In this document: positions 50,270 to 63,090 of the stretch, one piece after another
Layout: every line of letters begins with the position of its first letter
How positions within the stretch are numbered: position 1 is the stretch's first letter
Assembly (NCBI RefSeq): GCF_026210795.1
Contig: NC_089447.1
Coordinates: 64,501 to 128,500, forward strand
DNA length: 64,000 nucleotides
Direction: 5' to 3'
Origin: Rhizophagus irregularis
Lineage: Eukaryota; Glomeromycota; Glomeromycetes; Glomerales; Glomeraceae
Translations under genes and position numbers: made by a program
The notes under the pieces: generated by a model
What the model was told of the DNA's origin: nothing
Databases searched by the model: none
The model's input: only the letters and a program-made list of their open reading frames with translations

Positions 50270-50545
50270 TTAATGAAGGTCCCTCTGCCTGATCTCATCA
50301 CCAATCCTTTTCTTATGCACCGAGTCTAAGAATTCATCAGCCTTTTTATCCTCTTCGCAAATTGAAGGGCTTGCTTCATTGAGCTGATTTACAACAGAAC
50401 TAGGTACATCGGGAGAAATGTCCTGGGTTTGTTGCTTAATCTCCTCAATGTCATCCCTTAGTTTCACTACCTCAGCTTTAAGTTCGGCAATCTTAGCCCA
50501 AGTCTAGCATTTTCTTCCCTAAGTGAGCTAATCTCCTCGGATGCA
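50270..50545 (-). pseudogene. Decayed coiled-coil protein, same family as 24061-24540
   Basis: Reads 'ASEEISSLREENARL', then after a frameshift near 50505 'AKIAELKAEVVKLRDDIEE', 'VPSSVVNQLNEASPS' and the terminal box 'ADEFLDSVHKKRIGDEIRQR'. The N-terminal half is missing. The terminal box pairs with 'IDFLGEAYKKSISNKIRKR' at the 24-kb copy. Confidence 0.6.
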
Positions 50546-51935
50546 TTGTATATAAGTATTTATTAAAACATAAAATCCTGTTTAGCGCGCGTAATTCTCA
50601 ATAATTTCATACAAGAATAATGTTTATATCGAAAATTTTATACTATATTGATAGCACCAATTTAAGGTATTACTTAAATTACGATTTTGTTTAAACTTTT
50701 TCTGCACTTTTAAATTCACTATTTTGAACCTAAAAAAAGAAAAATAAATGAGTAAAATAATATATTTAACATATTAAACATGAATAAAAAATAATATTAA
50801 TCATTTTATCTAAAAGATTTTATTAGTAACTTTATTTATTACTGTAAGTAACAAACTATCTGAAAATTGTCAAAGTCGAATCACATGAGCGACGATCAAA
50901 ATGATGTCACAGAGGCCGTATTTCTGGACCTGGTCAAAATATGTGGTAAACAAGAAAGAAATATTTTATTTTTTATCATATTTATATTTAACAAAAACAG
51001 CGTTCTTTTAATACTTTTTTATTTCTAAAATATTGATAAGATCAAAATAATTTTATTTTAATTACAAAAGTTAGCCAATAAATAGATTACATTTAAGAGA
51101 AGTACATTAATTAGGCAATAAATACTAAACTACAACATAAAACTAAATATTAAAATAAATATTAAATAATAAATTATTTGTCATTAATCATTAATGATAA
51201 AAAAATAAGTAATATATTATTAAGAAAAATAACAACGCGTCAATGTTTTCAAGAAAATAAATTTTTACCATACATAATCAAGGGTCAAGAATAATGTATT
51301 GCTCCGCACGACCGCACGACTACCCCAGCGTACCCTACAAATTTGTCACGAAACGGCCGGCATTAAGAAATTAAGAAATTAACTATGTGAATGTGACAAA
51401 AAATACCGTCACGTGATTTTTCGTGATATTTTTGTAAGGTACTCTGGGTAAATCGTTCCGCACGAGCTGAAGCCAGCTCACGAGCCAGGTATGTTGAGCA
51501 GAGCCGAGCTGCTGATAGAATTTCTATCATGGTACAGTATCGGCTAATTATTAAATTTTTTTAACTCAAATTTGTACCCTCCCAATGCATAATTATGACT
51601 ACTTGTTTTTAATTTACTATTTATCAATGTAAATTTTCATACAAAAACTAAAATTTATGTATTATAAATTTTGTCAATATTAACTGTTAATAAAATTTTA
51701 TTTATTTTATTAATAAAAATTAAAACTTCATTAACATTTTAAATGGATCGGCTGTTACAATCAGTTAATATGCAACCAGTAATCATTACTCATAGTGAAG
51801 TTATCGGCGTACTAATACAAATAATTCAACTATTACTCATATATTTAATAACATTGCAAATTGTTTTTTTGCTCTTGAAAACTCTTTTTATTTGATTTGA
51901 TTGATTTCTCTTTATTAAAAAAAAAAAATAAGAAA
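50546..51935. other. Intergenic region upstream of eEF2
   Basis: AT-rich, with one MITE (listed) and a GC-richer stretch of 51464-51540 containing 'gagccaggtatgttgagcag' and 'gagccgagctgctg'. Nothing else recognised. Confidence 0.45.
51321..51450. mobile_element. Small MITE with about 32-bp inverted ends (TA target)
   Basis: The left end taccccagcgtaccctacaa matches the complement of the right end (ttgtaaggtactctgggta), and pairing continues inward through 'tcacgaaa'. The outermost TA on each side would be the target duplication, leaving about 126 bp. CCC...GGG ends with TA fit Tc1/mariner relatives (inference). The flanks share 'tccgcacga' words on both sides. Confidence 0.75.
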
Positions 51936-54933
51936 ATGGTATGATAAATTTTTACTTTTGAAAAAATATCCTGTTAAAAGCTATAACTATTTAAGCGTTA
52001 CTGATTTGTAAAATTTGCAATAGGTTAAATTCACAGTCGACCAGATTCGTGATCTTGTACGTATTAATAAATTTAACATGAAAGTTATTTATTAATTAAG
52101 TAGAAATTTTAATCGGTCAAAACTCTTAAATAATTTAGATGGATCGAACCACAAACGTGCGTAATATTTCTGTTATCGCACATGTTGATCATGGAAAGTC
52201 CACGCTTACTGATTCTTTGGTATCCAAGGCCGGTATTATGGCTCAGCAGAAAACTGGTAATCGATACACAGATGAACGTCCTGATGAACAAGAACGTTGC
52301 ATTACAATCAAATCTACAGCAATTTCAATGTATTTTGAATTTCCAAAGAAGGATTTAGTAGATGTGAATGGAAAGACTGATGGTATACATCAATTCTTAA
52401 CAAAATATTTTATTTACAATAACCGCTTAATAATCGATTTGCATATTTTCGCTTTTATTATTAATTAGGCGAAGGATTCTTAATTAATTTGATTGATTCT
52501 CCTGGACATGTAGACTTTTCATCTGAAGTAACAGCTGCTCTTCGAGTTACTGATGGTGCCTTAGTTGTCGTTGATTGTGTTGAGGGCGTATGCGTGCAGA
52601 CAGAAACCGTCTTACGACAAGCTCTTACTGAACGAATAAAGCCTGTAGTAATTATTAACAAAGTTGATCGAGCCTTATTGGAATTACAACTTACAAAAGA
52701 AGATTTGTACAAAGTATGTATAAAAGGATAAAAAGTTAATTTCTTTTGATAGTAAAATATTAAATATAAAAGTTATTATATTCTAGTCTTTTCAACGTAC
52801 AATTGAATCAGTAAATGTCGTTATTTCGACTTATTTTGACAAAGCTCTCGGTGAAATACAAGTTTACCCCGAGAATGGTACTGTTGCTTTTGGATCAGGT
52901 CTTCAAGGGTGGGGTTTTACTCTTCATCAATTTGCTCAACGATATTCTAAAAAATTTGGTGTTGACAAAATAAAGTTGATGCAAAAGCTTTGGGGTGAAA
53001 ACTATTTCAATCCTATAACCAAGAAATGGTCCAAACAACCGACTGCTGATAAGGGTGGTGTGACTGAACGTGCCTTTTGTAAGTTTGTCTTGGATCCTAT
53101 CTATAAATTATTTGATGCTGTCATAAATTCTAAGAAAGAAGAACTTGAAAAAATTCTCGAAAAGTTGGAAATTACTTTAAAAAGTGATGAAAAAGATCTA
53201 GAAGGAAAAGAACTACTTAAACTCGTAATGAATAAATTCTTGCCTGCTTCCGATGCTTTACTGGAAATGATAATAATTCATCTACCATCACCTGTATCTG
53301 CTCAAAAATATCGTGCTGAAATGTTGTACGAAGGTCCTGCTGATGATGAGTGTGCTATCGGTATACGTAACTGCGATCCTAAGGCGCCTCTAATGTTTTA
53401 TGTGTCTAAAATGGTACCATCAACTGATAGAGGCCGTTTCTACGCTTTTGGACGTGTATTTTCGGGTACTGTTAGATCTGGTCTTAAAGTTCGTATTCAA
53501 GGTCCTAACTATCAACCTGGTAAAAAGGACGATTTGTTTATCAAACCTATTCAACGCACAATTCTTATGATGGCACGTTTTGTTGAATCTATTGAAGAAT
53601 GTCCTGCTGGTAACATTGCTTGTCTCGTTGGTATTGACCAATATCTACTTAAGTCTGGTACTATTACTACTTCGGAAACTGCTCATAATTTGAGAATCAT
53701 GAAATTCTCCGTATCACCTGTAGTCCAAGTAGCTGTTGAAGTAAAAAATCCAAATGATTTATCCAAATTAGTTGAAGGATTAAAATGTTTGTCTAAATCA
53801 GATCCTTGTGTTAAAGTTAGCACTTCAGAATCTGGTGAACATATTGTAGCTGGTGCGGGAGAATTACATTTAGAAATTTGCATAAAAGATTTACAAGATG
53901 ATTATGCTCAAGTTCCAATCAAAATTAGTGAACCTGTTGTATCTTATAGAGAAACTGTTCAAACTGAATCATCAATAATTGCTTTATCAAAATCGCCGAA
54001 CAAGCATAACCGTATATATATGAAAGCTTTTCCTTTACAAGAAGAACTTTCCAACGACATTGAAAACGAAAAAATTTCATCCCGGGATGACGTCAAGTTA
54101 CGTGCACGTGCCCTTGCTGATAATTACGGCTGGGACGTTACCGATGCTCGTAAGATTTGGTGTTTTGGTCCTGATAATGTTGGACCAAACTTGTTGGTTG
54201 ATGTAACCAAGGGAGTTCAATACCTTAATGAAATCAAGGATTCTTGTATTTCCGCTTTCCAATGGGCTACAAAAGAAGGTGTATGCTCTGAAGAAAATAT
54301 GCGATCTTGTCGCTTTAACATTCTTGATGTGGTATTACACGCTGATGCTATTCATCGTGGTGGTGGACAAATAATTCCTACATGTCGTCGCGTTATACGT
54401 GCTGCATCTTTAACAGCTACTCCCGGTCTCATGGAGCCTATTTTTCTCGTAGAAATACAATGTCCTGAAGTTGCCATGGGTGGCATATATGGTGTCTTAA
54501 ATAGACGTCGTGGTCACGTTTTTGCAGAAGAACAACGTCCTGGTACTCCATTGTACACCGTTAAAGCTTATTTGCCTGTAAGTTATAGTCCAGTGGGTTT
54601 AATAATCTTATATTATTATTTTATATATAAACTAATTTATTAATTTCCAGGTAAACGAATCCTTTGGTTTCACTGCCGATCTTCGTTCAAATACGGGAGG
54701 TCAAGCCTTTCCTCAATGTATGTTCTCTCATTGGCAACTTATGAATGGAACTCCATTAGAACCCGGTACAGTAGCAAATATAGTGAAAGGAATAAGGAAA
54801 AGAAAAGGTCTCTCAGAAGAAGTATGTAAAATATCATTTATATTCGAGTGTGATTTTCTCGTATATTGTAACTTAACCCATTTTAAATGAATTATAGATA
54901 CCTAGTTTGGATAATTACCTTGATAAACTCTGA
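51936..54933 (+). CDS. Translation elongation factor 2 (eEF2)
   Basis: Seven exons: 51936-51938 (ATG only), 52024-52056, 52139-52382, 52469-52713, 52787-54577, 54651-54821, 54898-54933. They join in phase to 840 residues, the normal eEF2 size. Start [20 protein letters not shown]. GTPase motifs: G1 [10 protein letters not shown]2 region '[13 protein letters not shown]', G3 DSPGHVDF, G4 [10 protein letters not shown]. Later blocks: '[20 protein letters not shown]', '[20 protein letters not shown]', and in domain IV '[20 protein letters not shown]', which holds the diphthamide-site His. C-terminus '[10 protein letters not shown]'. It catalyses GTP-driven ribosome translocation in the cytosol. 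Ala to Cys in 'IIPTCRR' is a mild variation. Codon use in the large exon is richer in GC-ending codons than in neighbours, as expected for a highly expressed gene. Confidence 0.98.
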
Positions 54934-56025
54934 ACCTACGAAAAGAAATTGTCTTAATAAATTTAATATATATATATATACTCTCATACTAATTAGAAAG
55001 AAAAATTGATGAATCAATCCTTGAATTTTAGATTTGATAGAAGTAGAAACTTTCATGATACAAAGTTTTTTTCTTTAATACATGCAACAGTATTTAGTTA
55101 ATAATAATCAATGAAATTGTGTAACAAAAAAAAAAGTAATTTAAATTTAAAAGCTAAGTTATAATAAATTTGGACTTTTTTAAATATGATGTGACATTGT
55201 GACTCATGTGAGCAACATTAAGAAGAATTATACAGTATTTTATTTATAATATACCCTCAGTGTTCATTCATCTTATTCTCAACAGCATACAGTTAGAATG
55301 TGCCTCATGGTTTGATTATTTGACATTGTCAATAATAAATATTATTTCTTTCTTTTCATTTTTTGAACGAAGAAAATGTAATAATATGAACGTCATAATT
55401 TTTTTATGTAACCAAAATACACTAAAAATATACTATTTTGATGATCAAATCCCATAAATCATCAATTTCCTTTAATAACCTAACATATCAGGAAAAGTAG
55501 AAATCCCTCGTGAACAAATACCAAAGAGAACAATTAGTTCGGAGTCGAATATTTATTATTTAATATCGGTTCACGCGTTCCCGTTCTCGAGAATTATATT
55601 GGTTTTTAGTTCTTATTCACGTAGAGGTTTTAGAAATTATTTATTTCTACGAAATGAAGACCAAACATTTAAAAAATAGAATTTTTTTGGCATGATGATC
55701 CTTAATGATTTTTGTGAAACATTTCACAGAAAAAAAGGGTTTTATGAACCATAATTTTTCCGAAAAAATTTCTCAAAAAAAATTTTGCTTATTTTCTTAA
55801 TTCAAAAGTTACTTATTAATTTTTATTAAAGCATTTATTAATTTTTATAAATTTTAAAATAATTTCAATTTGTACTTTAACGTTAAAGAAATAAATAATA
55901 AGAAAATAATAATAATAAAAAAAAAATTATTGTCCAAACAAGTAATATAAAAATTTTATTAAATTTATCCTCTTTTTTTTTTACGTGATTTTAACGAAAT
56001 TTATTGTTATGTATATATTATAGTA
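54934..56025. other. Intergenic region between eEF2 and eIF2D
   Basis: AT-rich; the short frame at 55260-55457 has no recognisable content. GC-richer spot at 55565-55595 ('cggttcacgcgttcccgttc'). Upstream of eIF2D are poly-A/T runs. Confidence 0.45.
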
Positions 56026-58544
56026 ATGTTTAGAAAACCTCCATCAAACATCAAAAGTTATTCACCATTACGTAGTTCAGATCGTAGAAGATTTAAGGAT
56101 GAAATATTAAAAAAATTCCCATTATTAGAATCTTCAATTAATAATTTGATCGAATCTTCAACGGATGCTACAGATTCAAAATCAGAATCTCCGTTTAATA
56201 TTATAGTACCTGAAAATACTCAATTAGCAAAATTTAATTCAAATTTAGGCGTACATGGAGTAATTTATACGACCAAAGAAAAACATCCTCTTTGGTTTAA
56301 AAAAGATAAAGATAAAAATGAAATTTTGGTTCCAAGCGGTAAATTATATTATAATATATATATATATATATATATATTATTTTGAATCAAACAAAATTAA
56401 ATATTAATATTCGTTTATTATTATTTTTTATTTATAGTTTATATGTTGTGGAAATTTCCTGATATGTTGCCAAAAATACCAACATTTGATATGGTGATTT
56501 CCAAATTAACTGGCGGGGCTAATCTTATGATTCCAGGTATCGCATTCCCCTCTGAAGGTTTACCTGAAGTAAATGAAGGGGAACTTGTATCTGTTGTGGT
56601 TAGAGGTTCAAAGCAAGTATCGTTAAATCAATAATATATTATTATTGTTGTTGTTGTTATTTGATTAAATTTAATACTTACTAATTTTTATATATTTTTA
56701 GCATACCAATGGCAGTAGGAACAATGAATATATCAACAAAATTGCTTGAACCAGGGAGTACTCGTAAAGGAATTGCAGTTAATGTAATTCATATATTTGG
56801 TGATTGTTTATGGAGTATGGGCGATCAATCTAGTCCACCGGAATTATCTGATGCCAAAACTTTTCAAGAAAATATTGAAACTGAATCATCTGAATCAAAA
56901 GTTGCTGATATAAATGAAGAAATAGACGAAGATGTTGAAGTTGAAAATTTAGAAAATGAATTTGAAACCAAATTAACAGTTTCAGGTAGAAAGAATATAT
57001 ATATATTTTTTTTTGAAGTAAATCTAATTATTTTATATTATTTTTTTTTCCTTTATTAATGTAGAAGTCGATAAATTATTACAAGATTCGTTTTATCAAG
57101 CATTAATAGAAAAATTGACACCCGCTACTCCATTACCAATGTCAACTTCACAATTTTATTCTGCTTACCTTTTACCATGTCGTCCTATTGGTACCGAAAA
57201 TGAAGTTGATGTTAAAAAGTCAAGTTATAAAAAGGTACAATAACAGTTTATAGGAAGTTGAATTGTTTTTAAATTTCCATATTTCATATTTTTAAAAGTA
57301 TTCTTTTGGTAGGTCGCAAAATTCTTGAGCGCTATGGAAAAAAAGGGAGTTATAAAGATGAAAGGAGATTCCACTCTTATTCATGTTAACTGGAATCACG
57401 AAAGGTAAAATTTGCCAGCACCGAATATGATAAAAAATTTCTTAAAAATTGTATATTAATTCATTTATCATAATGACATAATCTTAGCTTAGCTGGGTTT
57501 CGACCTCATAAAACTATCAAGAAAGCCACTTCGTCTACTGCACTTAATGAAGGACATCCGATAATTGAGATTAAACAAGTGTTTAAACCAAAAGGTCCTA
57601 TTGTAGATTTTTTTAAAGCTCAAGGTGAAAAGTAAGTTAAATTTTTTGATTTCGTCTAAAGTTATAAATCAAACATTAATACAATTTTTTTTACTTTGTA
57701 TAAGTGTTGAATCAGATACTGTTTACGAACCCGAACAAATTAAATCGATTGTTTTGAATTATCTTAAATCTCATAATTTGTCTGATAAACAAAATCCAAA
57801 GTTCGTAATGATTTAAGAAATTAATTCGTGATTTTTATTTTTTTTTGGGGTAAATCACCTTATTAAATTCAAAATTATTTCTTTTAGGTTTGTTATTCCT
57901 GATGAACCAATTCGAGAAATTTTAGCTAATAAATCAGGAGTAAGGGTTCCTGATAAATGGATAAGAAATGATTTAGTGAAAGAAATACAATCAAAAATGG
58001 AGGATCATCATTATGTTATATTACCTGGTCATGATCCTGAATTGAGGTTTGTATTTTATATTATGTTCAATTATCTTAATATCTTGAAAAATTGTATTTT
58101 ATTAAGAGACTTATAATAAAACAAAATAATAGGAAGGGATTACCAAAAAATATCCAAATATCCGAGTCTACACGTACAGGAAATAAAGTTGTTACTACTA
58201 TTCGTGGATTAGAAAGTTATGGAATGAATCCTAATGATCTTACCGAACCACTTCAAAAATTATGTGCATCGAGTGTTTCAGGTAATTATATTTATCTTTA
58301 TTTTATTCATACAATTTTTTTTTATAAATACAATGTCTATAATATTTTAATGTTTAATATATATACATTACACATTTTTTTTATAGTCAATCCAACACTA
58401 CAATCTTCTCCCAAAAAACCTTTGATGGAAATTATGGTACAAGGACCACAAATTAAACTTGTCAAAAAATATTTAATGGATACAAAAGGATTTCCAGAAA
58501 AATATATTGAAACTACGAACGTTAAAAAAAAAGGAAAGAGATGA
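56026..58544 (+). CDS. Translation initiation factor eIF2D (ligatin / Tma64)
   Basis: Ten exons (56026-56338, 56438-56621, 56702-56985, 57065-57234, 57313-57404, 57488-57631, 57705-57800, 57888-58046, 58133-58281, 58387-58544) total 582 residues; human eIF2D has 584. Domains in order: N-terminal DUF1947-like (MFRKPPSNIKSYSPLRSSDR), a PUA domain ('VYMLWKFPDMLPKIPTFDMV', 'GGANLMIPGIAFP', 'VGTMNISTKLL'), a winged-helix/SWIB-type middle ('MSTSQFYSAYLLPCRPIGTE', 'FLSAMEKKGVIKMKGDSTLI'), and a C-terminal SUI1 domain ('IRGLESYGMNPNDLTEPLQK', 'MEIMVQGPQIKLVKKYLMD'). The factor recycles 40S subunits and can deliver initiator tRNA without eIF2. Three introns need GTT-type donors (GTTAAA, GTTCGT, GTTTGT) to hold frame; the first of these, at 56621, is the least certain. 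Confidence 0.95.
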
Positions 58545-61247
58545 TGATGATCGAGTCAAATTTATTATTACGTGACTTATTGACAATTAAATATGGATCT
58601 AAAAAACATTATATTCTAACTCATTTAATTTTTATACCTTTCATTAATTTATTACACTAATATATTATATATGTATCCTTTTATTGAATATTGACTATAA
58701 CATTATAACGAGTATTATTATTCTCTTACAATTGTTATTCAAATTATTTAGTATTGGAATATAATTTAATCAATAAGTGAAATTTGTGTAATAGAATCTG
58801 ATGCAAAAGGTAGTTGCGCTTCAGTTTTATTAATATATTTATAATGTTGAAAATATTGAAAAAAAAAATCAAATTCAATAATCTAATTAAAATTCTTTAT
58901 TAAAAGTCACGGAAATCTTTACAAAATAATGAATTAATTTATTGTATGAATTGCGTTATGCGATTTGGATTTATGATTCTCTAATATCAGTATTGCACTT
59001 TTTTTGCTTTTTTTTAAAAATAAATACAGGATTTTATAATTATTAATTGGTAATTTTATAAATTTATGATAAATTGTTGATGAGAAATCAACCAATCAAA
59101 CCCAAATTTTTTATTTGAAATTTTTGACAGAGATTCAAAAGGCGATAATACATATTGTACCGCATCAATGTCAATATTCCGAGTTATTGCAAAACTGCTT
59201 TGAATATCAGTGATATTTAAATTCTTTACGTATTAAATGTTATAAATCTCATTAAACTTATTGTGCTCAAAATTTTAATTATTCAAATTAATTAGTGTGG
59301 AATCATCGGAAACCAGGGAAATAAGAATAAAGAACTATGAGTAGTCCTACTACTACTTATTGCCCTACTGCCTCTCGGTGATATGGGAAAGAAATACACC
59401 GCTAATTCTTTCCTTAAAGTAAAATGAGACACAGCCCAATACTAGGTCACCTGAAATATGGGAAACAAAGAGATCCAAATCGCTGCGGGTGAATTGCACA
59501 CCATTGAAAAGACTTGGAAATGACGAACTGATAAACACACCCTCTATTGATTGAAGCAAGGCAAATCCAAGGAAAATACGAGATAGGGAGTCGAATACTA
59601 GCCACTTATTCAAAAAGAATATCCGAAGTAAAGAAAAAAAATTTATAGAAAAATATTGTTTGTATAAAATACCAAAATAATTCATGTTATTATTAATAAT
59701 TATAAGATTATTGAAGTTTTATGATAAGATTTTTACAAGGAGCGTATGGAATATATGGCGAATGTAATGAGTCAGGAACTTGTAAATTCTAAAAGATTTA
59801 AGGGTAACTTCATTAAAGACATATGCTGTGATTGTTGTATAAATTCATCACTCCATTTGAAAATTTCAAATATTAATTATGCTGCGAAAGGCAAAATTTA
59901 TTCATTAAAGGCCCAAAGGACGTATTTTATATATGATATTGAAAATCACAAGTGAAGAAATATTATATAATCCTTTCGATATAAGTACAGATTTTTAAAT
60001 AAAGTGATCAAAATTTATATTCAAATTATTATTTATATCTAATAATATTTTATCCTTTTTTTATTATTTTTATTAGATAATACAATTCTGTTCAAGTTCA
60101 CTTTTTTAATGTTACTAAATATTATGGAATAACAAAAATTCAGATACCAAATATTATCGTATATGATTTAACTAGGGATGATCATGATTCGAACCAAGCT
60201 GAATTAGTCCAGTTCGGTTCAGTTCATGCCTTGAACGAACTGAACTATGGTTACAATGATATGAATATATTCATTAGAAAGTTCTTTAGTAAAATACATG
60301 CTTATTTTCCTTGTTGCAAGGAGCTCATTATTTTCATGAAATTGAAAATTAACTAACTTATTATAACAATCAGGAATTTCGACCTGTCAGAGTTTCAATT
60401 GAACAGAGTCAATGCTGGCAAAAAATTATGTTTCTCTCTTTGAATCAAACTATTAAGCTTGCTTATGGTTTTTCCTTGCACTATGCAAAAGAGAGTAATA
60501 ATAAATCAGCTCTTTTTTGATTGTGTATTGATTTTCCTTTTCTTCTAGAATTTGCAATTTGCTTTATAGAATTCTTCTATAATGATAGTAAAACTTAACA
60601 AATTGTAAAATCATCATATGAGTTTTATAATTTATTTACTAACCTTATTTAGTTTTGTAATCATTTCTTTTCAGTAAATTTCTAATGTTTTTGCATGACA
60701 TGTTTGTTCTTTATTTACCTACTACAAGAAAGATTATTAGATGTGTGCCCTTTTTATTTAATGATAAAAGAAGTTACCATATATCGCGGGCTACGGTACT
60801 GGGTACCCGGGTATCTTGCAAATTTCAGGGGTTTGGCCCTGTACTCCTCTATTACGCGAATTTTTTCTATTAATAGAGGTGTCTAAAATTAGCCAAAACT
60901 AATAATAATTAAGAGATTTCTAATGTTGACTTATTATGAACAATGCAAAATCAAAATTAGCTGAAATTATGAAATATTTCTTCCAACTATTAAACTATAT
61001 CATAAGATTCTCTGTCCCAATTACTATGTTTTATTACTGTTTTTTTTCTTTTTGAATGACTAAAAGATCATACAGTAAGATCTTGTAAGGTGAAAGATTT
61101 CGTGTAAATTAACATATTTTACCAACGCTATACAAATAATTAGTACAAATCAAAACTAAATTAAGCAGTATCTATCTCAGGGTATATGTGCACTTTATAT
61201 AAACAAGTACAAACAAAACTTTTGTCTTACCAAATAATTAATAAAAT
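58545..61247. other. Gene-poor region
   Basis: 2.7 kb without a recognised gene. A minus-strand frame at 59365-59685 is hydrophobic/Ser-rich and unrecognised. Words 'gaaccaagctgaattagtcc' and 'cgaactgaact' at 60190-60250 resemble GC-rich islets at 47.1 and 51.5 kb. A GC-rich stretch at 60785-60855 contains 'gggtacccgggtatc'; short overlapping frames there are not supported. Confidence 0.45.
59746..59955 (+). CDS. Small hypothetical protein
   Basis: A 69-codon frame (MEYMANVMSQELVNSKRFKG..., then 'DICCDCCINSSLHLKIS') preceded by an A/T-rich leader. It contains a CCDCC cluster and no signal peptide or membrane segment. No family recognised and no splice sites. It may be a chance frame. Confidence 0.25.
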   Translation: MEYMANVMSQELVNSKRFKGNFIKDICCDCCINSSLHLKISNINYAAKGKIYSLKAQRTYFIYDIENHK

Positions 61248-62514
61248 TTAATATGGAAAAAAATTTAACATATAAAGATAATTATATTTTTCTTTTAATC
61301 CCATCAAAATCTTCATTAAAAATATTGTAGGCGAAAATTTAACTATTCCTTCTTCCTTATATTTTTCTATTAAATTTTTATGTTCTAAACCAAATTGAAG
61401 AATCTGTATAAAATGTAATAACATTGGATGTCTATCTTCCAATTATCAAAAAATAATTTTAAGGATTCTATTTCAACTTTGGTACAAGAAAAACAAAATT
61501 TAAACTTAAATAAACTACTTGGTGATGATTTTGCCAATATTTCAAATAAGTTACCCCAATCAATAGCATCAATTTTAAGAATATATAATCCTTCTAAATA
61601 TTGACAATTAATTAATAATTTTTCTAATTCTAATATGTTTGCACTCCTAAGTGATAACTTAAGATATTTAAGATTTTTACAAATAGCTTGAATAATTATT
61701 CTATTATTCAAAGTATTATCACCTTCATTATTAATAGTAAATTCTGTGAGATACCCACTTGTATTTTCAATCAATCTTGCTAAAGGTTTAATTGAAACCC
61801 TTCTAGCTCTTAAAATTTGTAAAAAATGTGTAGATAAATTTTCTAGACAATGCCATTTTTCATTGTAAAAATCACTAGCCAATTCTAAACCTCTTAAATT
61901 AAATAAGGTATGATAAAATTTGTGTGGTAGGTTGTTTAGTTATCTTAAAGTGTTGTATGGTATTTGCATGTTTAATCAATGAATTTTCAAGAACTTCACA
62001 AAATAATATATCATGTGCACCTTCATCATAACTAGTTAGGAAACTAACCTTAACTAGTTTTTTAGCAACGCTTAGCTTCAGGAATAAGATGTATTTGACA
62101 ATTGGGTATATAAAGATGTGTAATATTTGTATTTTCATCATTAACAAAAAGACGAATAATTTCATTCATAAAAAAATCTATTTCATAAATTTTAGCTCCA
62201 GCCATTGAGTTTGTATGTTCAATTGCGATTAAATCTAAGTGCTTACAAAAACTAATATTATTAAATAATGAAAAATCAAAACCTAGCATAACTAATTTAT
62301 TTCTTGTTTCATTTGATAAATGTAAAATGATTACTTCTAATAGTAACTTCTCTTCGTGATAAAAATTAGTGTATTTCCAAGGATTTTTCCACAGAGTTGA
62401 AATAATTATCTCACACCAAGATTTATTAATTAAAAGATAAGTATAAAGAGGCTTTTCAATTTTATTCAACTCTTTGAGTATCAAATAAAGAACTTCTCCG
62501 TTTAATTTGGACAT
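61248..62514 (-). pseudogene. F-box-like gene with three frameshifts
   Basis: The minus strand reads as one gene in three frames. The first (62514 down to about 62070) starts MSKLNGEVLYLILKELNKIE with an F-box-like N-terminus ('LYTYLLINKSWCEIIISTLW' followed by KNPW). After a shift near 62070 comes 'KKLVKVSFLTSYDEGAHDIL'. Another near 61915 leads to 'LFNLRGLELASDFYNEKWHC' and LRR-like segments ('AICKNLKYLKLSLRSANILE'). A last one near 61440 gives 'EDRHPMLLHFIQILQFGLE'. Each shift is about one base, so this is either a young pseudogene or sequence error at these points. The layout (F-box then irregular LRRs, about 420 residues) fits the large F-box family of these fungi. Confidence 0.7.
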
Positions 62515-62621
62515 TATTTATTATTATTTAATTACGAGCGAACTGGACTTTATTATTTCCTTGTAATTTTTATGTCGCCTTAATAAAATCTTGGTACACT
62601 GTATAACATGACATGCATCAC

Positions 62622-62910
62622 GGCGGATTTATGAAATACCCTAAATTTGTCCGTCATGTCAAATTAAATAAATATTTGACAGTCTTTTAGTCACCAAATT
62701 TCCCAAATTTATTAGTGAACAGTCAAAAATGAGCCCTAAAAAATTTTTTTGTACCCCAAATCTTGCGTCTAACCAATTTTTCCGTTACCTAACCAATTTT
62801 TCCAGTGTTAAAGGTGCGTCACATTTGACATTTTTTAGGAATGTTTCTGTAAGTCAATTTTAATTCCCGAGGGCGCAGCAGGGTTTTTTCCAAATTTCAT
62901 AAATCCGCTG
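62622..62910. mobile_element. Possible MITE, about 17-bp inverted ends
   Basis: 'cggcggatttatgaaat' at the left end and its complement 'atttcataaatccgctg' at the right enclose about 255 bp of non-coding DNA ('accaatttttccgttacc' repeated inside). No clear target duplication. Confidence 0.5.
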
Positions 62911-63090
62911 CAATGGTAGGTTGTACGATTAATAATCAAATTTAGCTGAAGGCGCAGTAAATTGCCACACCTGATAGGATCCAAGTCACACAAGACTAAT
63001 AACTTTCCAATCACAAAAATATTGCTCGGCTAGTTAATAAGCACAAAACAAACGAAATTTTAGCTGGTGTTAAGGTTTCAAAGTTTCAGA

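Noticed and set aside
59365-59685. Hydrophobic 106-codon minus frame
   Set aside because: Could be a membrane protein by composition, but no start context, homology or second exon supports it.
60190-60215. tRNA-like B-box (gattcgaacc read as ggttcgaatc on the minus strand)
   Set aside because: No matching acceptor stem, A-box or anticodon arm at the right spacing; the word belongs to a repeated gttcggttc islet.
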